Origin: Variovorax paradoxus
GTDB taxonomy: Bacteria > Pseudomonadota > Gammaproteobacteria > Burkholderiales > Burkholderiaceae_C
DNA length: 64,000 nucleotides
Direction of reading: 5' to 3'
Assembly (NCBI RefSeq): GCF_018614875.1
Contig: NZ_JAGGNW010000031.1
Location: 62,001 to 126,000 of the forward strand
The translations under genes and the position numbers were made by a program. Below, one piece after another: positions 47,330 through 55,189 of the stretch (positions are counted from its first letter, which is position 1; each line of letters opens with the position of its first letter). The notes below the pieces were generated by a model, which saw nothing but the letters and a program-made list of their open reading frames with translations, had not been told where the DNA came from and did not search any database.

Positions 47330-48634
47330 TCAGGACCGGAGGCTGGCCGACACCACCTTACCGGGCGCGCACATGTTGGCGCCGCCATCCGGCGGAGCTT
47401 CCTGCGGCTCCTTGCCTTCGATGCGTGCCACTGCATAGATGGAGCCCTGCTCGGCATACGGGAACGGTACGCTGTAGGTACTCTGCAGGGCGTCCGAGGC
47501 CACGGGCAGCAACTGCTCCACGCGCGCCGGCACCGACTTGGCGGATTCACCGACCTTCACGTCGAGCACGGAACCAATCCCCAGGCGCTTGGCCACCCGC
47601 GCCGGAAACACCGCCACCACGCCGAGCCGGCTGCAGTCGGTCACCCGCACCAGCGAGGCACCCGCCGTGACGTATGCGCCTTCGGGTGCCAGCACGGAAT
47701 GAACCTGCCCCGCCTGGGACGCCTTGATTTCGTAGAAGGACAGCTTTTCCACCCGGCGGCGTTCCTCCTCCTCGAGATCCCTGACTTCCTTGAGCTGCTT
47801 GAAGATGGCGGTGGCGTCCTGCTGGGCGCGGCCGACGCTGTTGCGCAGCGCCTCGCGGCGGCTCGAGAGCGTCTGGAACAGGTTGCTGCCCCCGGTGCCC
47901 ACGAAGGCCCCCTGGCCGGCACTGGCCACCGTCTGGGCCTGCCCGGCAAACGACTGTTCCGCCACCGAGGCATTGGCGCGCGCCGTGTTCAGCTGCGCCA
48001 TGGATGCGTTCATGACCTGCTCGCTGATCGCTCCCTGTTCCAGCAAGGCCTGGTTGGTCCGCACCTTGGCCTCCTGCTCTTCCACCACGCTGTGCGCCAC
48101 GTCGCGCTGCCGCCGCGCGATCTGCCAGGCCTCCCAGGCCTGCGCCAGCGACGCCTCGCGGTGAACGCCCGCTTCCTGCCCGACAGACCTCATCTCCTGG
48201 TTGTCGGACTTGTACTGATTACCCAGCTGGGCCAACTGGCTTTGCAGTGCGAGGTGCTGGGACCTCAGGGTGGTGAGGATCTCCTGGCTGACGGTCGGGT
48301 TGCGCACCGTGGCCACGATGGTGCCGGGCTCCACCTTGTCGCGCGCATGCACCACCATCTGCGACACCACCCCGTTGATCGGCGAGGTGATCAGCCCCAC
48401 TGGCGCCTGCAGCACCGCGCGGGTGGCTTCCGATGACAGCAGCGGCTGGACCAGCGTCGCGACCATCAGCCACAGCACGAAGGCCAGCAGCGCATAGGCC
48501 GCCAGCTTGGGAATGAAGGCACCCGACTGCCGGCGCCGACAGCCACCACCGGAAACTCGACGGGCGCCCAAGGCACCCGCGACGCGCCGCTGGCTGTGGG
48601 AAAAGAAAACTGAAATCGGTTTTGACGCACGCAT
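47330..48634 (-). CDS. HlyD/BgsB-type membrane-fusion protein of the exopolysaccharide operon
   Basis: A 434-residue inner-membrane adaptor. A membrane helix (AAYALLAFVLWLMVATLVQPLL) is followed by a lipoyl/barrel-sandwich half (LQAPVGLITSPINGVVSQMVV), a long coiled coil (about 140-300) and the second sandwich half (YEIKASQAGQVHSVLAPEGAYV). Family knowledge: BgsB beside BgsA in Sinorhizobium mixed-linkage beta-glucan synthesis has this design. Together with the synthase and outer-membrane channel it would span the envelope. ATG 48634 is used; an upstream extension is Cys/Arg-rich and unlikely. Confidence 0.85.
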   Translation of the reverse strand: MRASKPISVFFSHSQRRVAGALGARRVSGGGCRRRQSGAFIPKLAAYALLAFVLWLMVATLVQPLLSSEATRAVLQAPVGLITSPINGVVSQMVVHARDKVEPGTIVATVRNPTVSQEILTTLRSQHLALQSQLAQLGNQYKSDNQEMRSVGQEAGVHREASLAQAWEAWQIARRQRDVAHSVVEEQEAKVRTNQALLEQGAISEQVMNASMAQLNTARANASVAEQSFAGQAQTVASAGQGAFVGTGGSNLFQTLSSRREALRNSVGRAQQDATAIFKQLKEVRDLEEEERRRVEKLSFYEIKASQAGQVHSVLAPEGAYVTAGASLVRVTDCSRLGVVAVFPARVAKRLGIGSVLDVKVGESAKSVPARVEQLLPVASDALQSTYSVPFPYAEQGSIYAVARIEGKEPQEAPPDGGANMCAPGKVVSASLRS

Positions 48635-49077
48635 AGCCACCTCTCGTGAGACCACGTAGCGCCGGAACAAACGGCGCGACCAATGAAGGATTCGCCCGCA
48701 GCAACGAACGCAAAGCCGGAGGCTCGCGGCCGCATGCTGCAGTGCAATATGAAGGTACGTCGAAACCCGGATCGAGGCTGCTTCGGAGCGAAACAAGGTG
48801 TGCCGAATTCACATTTCCGCAACACCAAGGGTCGAGGCAAAGTCCTACATTGCTGTCAGATTGCGCGCAATTGACGACAAAAGGCTTCACCGGGCATGCA
48901 GGCTGACGCAAAACCCCAGCGCCCCCTGGGGAGTTCAGGGGTGCACGGCGCCCCAGGCTCGACACGCCGGGCGCCTCGGCATTTTGAACCCGCGGCCGCG
49001 GGGATGGGGTACGGAGAAGATTTCAGTAACGATACCGATCGTGTCCCGGGCCGGTTCAGCCCACCCGGGAGTGGCTG
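48635..49077. other. 443-base gap before the exopolysaccharide operon
   Basis: No gene is supported; the short frames here on the plus strand are not convincing. The region holds the presumed promoter of the exopolysaccharide operon (minus strand) and the 3' side of the methyltransferase gene. A perfect 14-base palindrome CCCGCGGCCGCGGG lies at 48989-49002 and a CCCCAG/CTGGGG hairpin near 48910-48930; either could end the methyltransferase transcript, though neither has a T-run. Confidence 0.5.
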
Positions 49078-49989
49078 CTATCCCGGCATTCGCCGTTCTG
49101 ACGCTGCCGGCGCAGCCGATACGGGATCGCCGCGACGCTTGGCCACGCACATCAGCGACAGCGCGCTCGCAGGCGACGAAGGCCGCCGGCCGGACAGTAC
49201 ATTGCCCAGCCGGTATTTCCATTGCGCCGGCCCCACCACGCCGCGCAGCGCCTCGGCGCCGATCTGGTGGTTGTGCGGGTAGACGCGGACCTCGAAGCCC
49301 AGCGGTTCCAGTGTCGAATGGAAGAACTCCTTCGTGACCCCGTCGCCGGGCTGGTGATGGACCTCGGTTCTCAAGCCCCACGATTGCTGGTTGCCTGTCT
49401 TGTGAAAACCATGCCCGATCGCCCGATAGATCCACAGCCGTGCATCCCACATCAGCTTGGCAAGGCCCTTGTAGTCCCAGGCGGTGAGTTGCGGATCGTG
49501 ATCGGTGACCAGGAGGCCGTGAGGCTTCACCAGCCGGGCCCCCTCGCGCAACACTGCGGCCATGTCGTCGCAATGATGCAGCGACGCATTGATGGCGACG
49601 ATGTCCGCCACCTGCGAGCGAAAAGGCGTGTAGGCCGCATCGGCCAGCACCGCCGTATAGCCCAGCTTCGCCGCCAGCTCCAGCGAACCGGGCGCAACAT
49701 CCACGCCGATCAACAGCCGTGGCTTTCCCCCCAGAGTGGCAAAGATATTGCCCGGCCCGCAGCCGAGATCGATGACGACCTTGTCCGTCCAGTCGCCGGC
49801 AGCCGCAAGCCACCGGCTTTTGAAATGCGCGTCGCGGTGGCAAAAATCCAGGTATTCCTGGGCCCATTGCGCATTTCCAAAATAGGTGGCATTGGCAGTA
49901 ATGGCGTCGGTTTTCCGATGAAGCTTCGATTCGAAATAATTCCCGGAACGCTTCAAGTTCACATGCGGCAATAAGATGTCCCGGATCAT
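49078..49989 (-). CDS. Class I SAM-dependent methyltransferase
   Basis: A 303-residue methyltransferase. Motif I is VVIDLGCGPGNIF (about 74-86), the acidic strand-2 end is LIGVDVAPGS, and motif IV-like VADIVAINASLHHCDD follows. The C-terminal part is of unknown specificity. It could modify a small molecule or a polysaccharide, but nothing nearby names the substrate. The 5' end faces an AT-rich 194-base gap. Confidence 0.82.
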   Translation of the reverse strand: MIRDILLPHVNLKRSGNYFESKLHRKTDAITANATYFGNAQWAQEYLDFCHRDAHFKSRWLAAAGDWTDKVVIDLGCGPGNIFATLGGKPRLLIGVDVAPGSLELAAKLGYTAVLADAAYTPFRSQVADIVAINASLHHCDDMAAVLREGARLVKPHGLLVTDHDPQLTAWDYKGLAKLMWDARLWIYRAIGHGFHKTGNQQSWGLRTEVHHQPGDGVTKEFFHSTLEPLGFEVRVYPHNHQIGAEALRGVVGPAQWKYRLGNVLSGRRPSSPASALSLMCVAKRRGDPVSAAPAASERRMPG

Positions 49990-50183
49990 TTTTTATCCCT
50001 CAAGATCTGGCGCGACATTGCGTGAGACAAGTTATTCCTGAGAATTACATGGCTTTCGATCTTGTGGTCAATATTTTTAATACATTTACAAGCCAAGCTA
50101 TTTGATAACTGCCCTATTGGCTACCTCATTCAGGCGATATCCGGCGTCGATATCCCGGGCATCCACTGCGCGCGCAAGCAGCG

Positions 50184-50942
50184 TCATCGGCCAATGAAAG
50201 CGGTCACCCCGTCGCGAAACGCCTGGCTGCCATACACCTCCCCGATCAGGTCATCGTCGTCCAGCCGCTGCTCGACGACGATGCGGCGGATGCTCTCCTT
50301 GACGGCCTTGTGCGTGACCGGTGACAGCGCCATGAGCCGCTGCGCCAGCGCATGGGCGGCGGCATCCAGCTCGCCCGGGGCACAGGCGGCATGCACATAG
50401 CCGCAGGCGAGCGCTTCCTGTGCCGACAGGCAGTCGGCAAGCAGCAGCATCCTCTTGACACGCGGCACGCCCAGGGCGGCCTGCAGCCGCGCGATGTTGC
50501 GCGACGACAAGGTGTTGGACAGCGTCCTGGCAATGGGCGCGCCGAAGCGCGATGCCTCGCTGCAGACCCGGAAATCGCAGGCCGTCGCCAGGGCCAGGCC
50601 GCCGCCGACGGCCCAGCCGTCGATCACGGCCACAGTGGGTACGGCGATGCGCTCGACCGCATCGATGACGCGCTCCACGAAGGCCTCGTAGGCAACGCCG
50701 TCGCGGCCTTCGCGGAAGTCCTTGAAGTGGGCGATGTCCGTGCCCGAGACGAAGGACTTGCCGCCCGCCCCCCTGAACAGCACGCTGCGCACCGCGGGAT
50801 CGCGCGCGCACGCGCCGATGTGTTCCAGCAGCGCCTCGTACATCTCCAGCGTCATCGCGTTGTGGCGTTCGGGGCGATCGATCACGATCTCGGCCACGCC
50901 CGACGCATGGATGCCTAGTTGCACGCATTCAGCTGAACTCAT
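50184..50942 (-). CDS. Enoyl-CoA hydratase/isomerase family protein
   Basis: A 252-residue crotonase-fold enzyme acting on an acyl-CoA. It opens VAEIVIDRPERHNAMTL, has the oxyanion block GGKSFVSGTDI and AVIDGWAVGGGLALATACDFR. Its start overlaps the CoA-transferase stop as ATGA. In this cluster it probably hydrates an unsaturated acyl-CoA made from an imported carboxylic acid. Exact activity (hydratase, isomerase or hydrolase) is undetermined. Confidence 0.88.
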   Translation of the reverse strand: MSSAECVQLGIHASGVAEIVIDRPERHNAMTLEMYEALLEHIGACARDPAVRSVLFRGAGGKSFVSGTDIAHFKDFREGRDGVAYEAFVERVIDAVERIAVPTVAVIDGWAVGGGLALATACDFRVCSEASRFGAPIARTLSNTLSSRNIARLQAALGVPRVKRMLLLADCLSAQEALACGYVHAACAPGELDAAAHALAQRLMALSPVTHKAVKESIRRIVVEQRLDDDDLIGEVYGSQAFRDGVTAFIGR

Positions 50943-52123
50943 GAGGCCACCGCCGCGCCGGCCAGCGCATTGATCTCGGCCATGATCTCTTCGTTGTGTT
51001 CGCCCAGCAATGGCGGATGCCGGCGCACCTGCTGTGGGGTACCCAGCAGCTTGACGGGAAAGCCGATGTTCTTGACCTTGCCCTCGATCGGATGGTCGAT
51101 CTCCATGCACATGCGGCGGTGCGTGCCGTGCTCGCCTTCGAAGGCGTCCGGATAGGACAGGATGGGTCCGGCCGGGATGCCGGCGGCCAGCATGGCGTCG
51201 ATCCAGTCGGCGCTGTTCCGTTGGCCGAACTCCCGTTCCAGCGCCTCGATCAGCGCCTCGCGGTTCTTCAGGCGCAGCGAGACGCTGGCGTAGTCCGCGT
51301 GTTCGACGAGGTCCGGCCGCTGCAGCAGTTCGCACAGCCGGGTCCAGAGCTTCTGGTTGGTCGCGCCCATCACGAAATAGCCGTCGCGCGCCTTGACCGC
51401 CTGGTAGGGCGCACTCATCTTGTTGCTGGTGCCCAGCGGCGCCGGCCGCACGCCCGTGCCCCAGTACTCCGACATGTCCCAGACCGAAAAGGCCATGGCC
51501 GCGTCGAACAGCGAGGCGTCGATGTGCTGGCCCACGCCCGACTTCTGCGCGCCGATGTAGGCCGCGAGCAGCGCGTAGGTGGCAAACAGCGCGCAGCCGA
51601 TGTCGGCCACGGGCACACCGGCCTTGACCGGCTTCTCGCCAGCGTAGCCGGTCACGCTCATCACGCCGGACATGGCCTGCGCCATCAGGTCGAACCCCGG
51701 CCGGTCGGCCCACGGACCGCTCTGGCCGAAGCCGGAGATGCTCACGTACACGATCTTCGGGTGGATCTTCCTGATCGACTCGTAGTCGATGCCCAGGCGC
51801 TGCACCGCGCCGGGCCGGTAGTTCTCGACGATCACGTCGGCGGTCCGGGCCAGCTTGTAGAAGGACGCGCGGTCCTCCTCGCTCTTGAGATCCAGCGTCA
51901 GCGAGCGCTTGTTGCGGTTCATGTTCAGGAAGCCCATGCTGTCCGGCCCCTTCATCTTGAAGCCCATGGCGCCGCGGGTCTGGTCCCCGCTCGGCGGCTC
52001 GACCTTGATCACGTCGGCCCCCAGGTCGGCCAGCAGCATGCAGGCGAACGGCCCGGCCATGACCTGGCTCACGTCCAGAACCCGGATGCCCTGCAGCGGC
52101 AGTTGTCGTGCTTGGTGATTCAT
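50939..52123 (-). CDS. CaiB/BaiF (family III) CoA-transferase
   Basis: A 394-residue family III CoA-transferase: GIRVLDVSQVMAGPFACMLLADLGADVIKVEPPSGDQTRG at the N-terminus (in short segments characteristic of FRC/CaiB), with a probable catalytic Asp further on (QHIDASLFDAAMAF). It activates a carboxylic acid by CoA transfer. ATG 52123 is chosen for that N-terminus. It lies one base after the Bug receptor stop and is coupled to the enoyl-CoA hydratase. Confidence 0.9.
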   Translation of the reverse strand: MNHQARQLPLQGIRVLDVSQVMAGPFACMLLADLGADVIKVEPPSGDQTRGAMGFKMKGPDSMGFLNMNRNKRSLTLDLKSEEDRASFYKLARTADVIVENYRPGAVQRLGIDYESIRKIHPKIVYVSISGFGQSGPWADRPGFDLMAQAMSGVMSVTGYAGEKPVKAGVPVADIGCALFATYALLAAYIGAQKSGVGQHIDASLFDAAMAFSVWDMSEYWGTGVRPAPLGTSNKMSAPYQAVKARDGYFVMGATNQKLWTRLCELLQRPDLVEHADYASVSLRLKNREALIEALEREFGQRNSADWIDAMLAAGIPAGPILSYPDAFEGEHGTHRRMCMEIDHPIEGKVKNIGFPVKLLGTPQQVRRHPPLLGEHNEEIMAEINALAGAAVAS

Positions 52124-52124
52124 T

Positions 52125-53099
52125 TCAGCCCTCCTCGGTGATCCTGGCGGTGCGCACCACCTCGCCCCATTTCTTGAACTCGGCGGCCATGAAGACGGCG
52201 AACTTGTCGACGGAACCGCCGCCGTCCTCCACGCCATAGCCATCGAAGCGCGTGATCACATCCGGCAACGCCAGCACCTTGTTGATGTCGGCGTTGATCT
52301 GCACGGCCAGGTCCCTGGACATGTCCCTGGGGCCGACCACGCCATACCAGCTGGAGACGTCGAAGCCCTTGAAGCCCTGCTCGTCCATGGTCGGCAGTTC
52401 AGGAAAACCCTTGGCCCGCTGCAGGCGGGTCTGGACGATGCCCGTCATCCTCCCGGCCTTGACCTGCGCCGTGGCCGCCGTCATGGTGTCGAAGCTGTAG
52501 TCGATCTGCCCGCCGATCAGGTCCGTCTGCATCGGGCCCGACCCCTTGTAGGGCACGTGGATGCTCTTGACGCCGGCGGCGATGTTGAACATCGCGGCCG
52601 CCAGGTGCTGCACCGATCCCGTGCCGGAGGAGCCGAAGCTGATCTTTCCCGGGCTCTTCCTGCACTGCTCGACCACCTCCTTGATCGATCCGGTGGAGTT
52701 CTTCGCGCTGGTCACCAGCATGTGCGGCGTGGCGCCGACCATGACGACGGGCGCGAAGTCCTTCAGCGGGTCGTAGGTGATGCTCTTGAAGATGTGCGGC
52801 GAGATGGCATGCGTGTTGACGTGAGCCATCAGCAGGTTCACGCCCTCGGTGAACCGGGTCCGCGCAAAGAAGTCCGCTGCCAGCGCGCCGGTGGCACCGG
52901 GCTTGTTCTCGACGACCACCGAGCGGCCCCACAGTTCCGAGAGCTTCTGGCCCACGATGCGGGCGAACACGTCGGTGCCGCCGCCGGGCGCCCAGCCCAC
53001 GTAGATCTTGACGATGCCCTTGGGCAATTCGGTGGCTCCCAGAGCCCAGGGCGCGGCCAGCGCGCCGGCGCTGGCCGCAATGAAGTCTCGGCGTCTCAT
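52125..53099 (-). CDS. Bug-family (TctC-type) periplasmic receptor
   Basis: A 324-residue periplasmic binding protein. A Tat-like signal (MRRRDFIAASAGALAAPWALG) leads into GIVKIYVGWAPGGGTDVFAR and VENKPGATGALAA, the Bug signatures. It is the first gene after the LysR regulator in the same direction and immediately before the CoA-transferase, so its ligand is probably the carboxylate the cluster degrades. ATG 53099 is preferred over a longer frame. No dedicated membrane transporter is present. Confidence 0.9.
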   Translation of the reverse strand: MRRRDFIAASAGALAAPWALGATELPKGIVKIYVGWAPGGGTDVFARIVGQKLSELWGRSVVVENKPGATGALAADFFARTRFTEGVNLLMAHVNTHAISPHIFKSITYDPLKDFAPVVMVGATPHMLVTSAKNSTGSIKEVVEQCRKSPGKISFGSSGTGSVQHLAAAMFNIAAGVKSIHVPYKGSGPMQTDLIGGQIDYSFDTMTAATAQVKAGRMTGIVQTRLQRAKGFPELPTMDEQGFKGFDVSSWYGVVGPRDMSRDLAVQINADINKVLALPDVITRFDGYGVEDGGGSVDKFAVFMAAEFKKWGEVVRTARITEEG

Positions 53100-53219
53100 G
53101 TGATGCGTCCTTGGTGGTTGTGCCGCTACTCTCCCGTAGCGCCCAAGGTGCGGCAAGAACGTGAAACGCATGCCTGGCTTCGTGATCCGCGAAGCCAAAG
53201 GCCGCGGGAACGCCGCTTC

Positions 53220-54110
53220 CTAGGCGCTGCTGCCGATCAGCTGGGCCACCACGTTGCGCAGCGTCTGCTCCTGCGCGTGGCCTTCGACACACGACAGCAC
53301 ATAGGCGCGCCGGTGCCAGTCGCCGTGGATCTCGGCCGAGCCCAGCTCGTCCTCGGGGTGGAAGCTGCGCAGCACGTCAGGCGGCATCAGGCCCACGCCC
53401 AGGCCGTGGCGCACCAGCGCCAGCATGGTGTCGAAACCGCTGGTCGAGAAGTTGTTCGGGAACGATCGGCCGCGGCTGCGGTAGGCCCCCTGCAAGGCGG
53501 ACAAAATCGCCGAGCCCTTGCCAAGGCTCACGACCGGCAGGTCCAGAAAGTCGTCGATGCCCACGGGCCCATCCGAGAACCGGAAATGCCGGCGGCTGTA
53601 CACGAGGACCAGCCTGTCCTGCCGGTAGTCGAACTTCTCCAGGTCCAGGAACCCACTCTTCTTTTCGTAGATGCCGACGTCGATCACCTTGTCGCGCAGC
53701 AATTGCTGCACGATCTTGCTGTTCTCCTCGAGGATCTTCAGCGTGATCTGCGGATAGGCGTCGCGCAGCCGGGCGATGTCCCTCGCGAGGAACTGGATGA
53801 TGGCCGCCTTCGGCGCGCCGATGAGGATGCGCCCATCCTGCCCGTGGCTCAGCACCTGGGCGTCGCCTTCGAGCCGGCCGATGAGGTTGTCGATCTGCCG
53901 GATGTGCGCCATCAGCCGGCTGCCGGCCTCGGTGATCAGGACGCCGTGGGGCACGCGCTTGAACAGCCTGGCGCCCAGTTGCGACTCCAGGTCGCTCACG
54001 CGCTTCGACGCAGCGGCCACGGCCAGGTTCAGCCTGTCGGCGGCCCGCGAGATGCTGCCTTCCTCGGCGATGCACAGGACCAGTTGGACGGTGGTGGAGT
54101 CGAGCTTCAT
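53220..54110 (-). CDS. LysR-family transcriptional regulator
   Basis: A 296-residue LysR regulator with an N-terminal winged helix (LVLCIAEEGSISRAADRLNLAVAAASKRVSDLE) and an effector domain. It reads in the same direction as the Bug/CoA-transferase/hydratase genes (120 bases upstream), so it may be cotranscribed with them or act on a promoter in that gap. The inducer is unknown, presumably a CoA-activated carboxylate precursor. Confidence 0.9.
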   Translation of the reverse strand: MKLDSTTVQLVLCIAEEGSISRAADRLNLAVAAASKRVSDLESQLGARLFKRVPHGVLITEAGSRLMAHIRQIDNLIGRLEGDAQVLSHGQDGRILIGAPKAAIIQFLARDIARLRDAYPQITLKILEENSKIVQQLLRDKVIDVGIYEKKSGFLDLEKFDYRQDRLVLVYSRRHFRFSDGPVGIDDFLDLPVVSLGKGSAILSALQGAYRSRGRSFPNNFSTSGFDTMLALVRHGLGVGLMPPDVLRSFHPEDELGSAEIHGDWHRRAYVLSCVEGHAQEQTLRNVVAQLIGSSA

Positions 54111-54655
54111 GAGGGTGGGCAGTCCAGCGGCATATGCCGGGCATTGTGATGAAGCCAGCAGCAGTTGAAGGCCAACGCTCGCGTTGCGCAGTTAGTTATG
54201 AGCGATATGTACTACCAAATGTGTGCAACTTTGCGCCATGCCGCCCTCCAATCCACCAATCACAGAGGGCGAGTTCTCCACCATTGCGGTGGATAAGACG
54301 GTGGAAAAGCCTGTGCGCATCGTCGGGAGAGCGTTGCCACGCCTGTGTCGCGACACTGCGCCTGTAAAAGCGGCACCGCATCCCGGAAGTTCGGGACGCA
54401 CGCCTTGGCGAGTGCGTCGCCATAGTTGGCGCGCAGATATTTTTGCGCGCATGGCTCATCGACTGGTGGCTGCGGTCTGGAGCCTCAGCTGGCGGAGAGT
54501 GTGAGAGCGATAAGTCCTTTTCAATCAATGACTTATCCATCCGATACCATCAAGAATGCCACGGAAACATTGCTATTGGCGCGACGGCGCGGCCAATGGA
54601 ACCTCGCACTGGACGAGAGAATCGTCCGATGCAACTTTCCACAGCGATCAAGGGT
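54111..54655. other. 545-base AT-richer gap without a supported gene
   Basis: No convincing gene. Several overlapping short frames exist on both strands, rich in Arg/His/Cys, with no shared family pattern. Base composition is clearly less GC-rich than the neighbours and matches the RHS region, so the acquired DNA may begin about here. It may hold remnants of older sequence. No tRNA was recognised. Confidence 0.55.
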
Positions 54656-55189
54656 TCAGTCATTAGCCTCAAGCCATCTGGCTGCGTGGCCGACTGCTCT
54701 CAAGTACCGCGTTTCGAACTCGACTTTCGTAATCTCGTCCATCTTTACTTCCAATGGTTGGGAGATACGCAGACCGCGCGCGGAGATTTTGTCGAGCAGC
54801 AAGCCGGCCGAGGTTACATCGCGCGGGACACCGATGAAACAGACATCCGGGTCATCGATTTCCATGTGGATAGCAACCGTCGCTCCCTTGCGGGCGAGCA
54901 TCTGTAGGTCCAACACCATGTTGCAAGAGAACTCTTTTAGAAGCTCGGCGTCGTCCACCGTCTTCCATGCGCCTAAAGCAGCTTGATAGAACTCAGCCTT
55001 ATCGAAAGCTCGGTCAAAGTAGCGAATCGTTTTCGTCGGAAGAATGCAGAAGCCGTCGAGGTCAAGCGAATCTGAAAGCTCGGATGCGATAACGCTGTCC
55101 GTGCTTGATTGGCGGATATGGCAGACCAAGGCTTCCAGATCATCGATACGCGCAATACGCACGAGGTCAGGCAGATTGTCGGAGTTCAT
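54656..55189 (-). CDS. Candidate immunity protein for the RHS toxin
   Basis: A 177-residue acidic cytosolic-looking protein (no signal, no membrane segment) of no recognised family. Its ATG overlaps the RHS stop by one base (TGATG), the typical position for an immunity gene following a polymorphic toxin. Codon use is less GC-biased than in the housekeeping genes, as often in acquired toxin tips. The immunity role is inferred from position and size only. Confidence 0.65.
   Translation of the reverse strand: MNSDNLPDLVRIARIDDLEALVCHIRQSSTDSVIASELSDSLDLDGFCILPTKTIRYFDRAFDKAEFYQAALGAWKTVDDAELLKEFSCNMVLDLQMLARKGATVAIHMEIDDPDVCFIGVPRDVTSAGLLLDKISARGLRISQPLEVKMDEITKVEFETRYLRAVGHAARWLEAND

Noticed and set aside
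48989-49002. Perfect palindrome CCCGCGGCCGCGGG as an intrinsic terminator
   Set aside because: It has no T-run on either side, so a rho-independent terminator cannot be claimed.
54192-54907. Several short frames on both strands in the gap before the immunity gene
   Set aside because: None has an RBS plus a family pattern; they overlap each other in conflicting frames.
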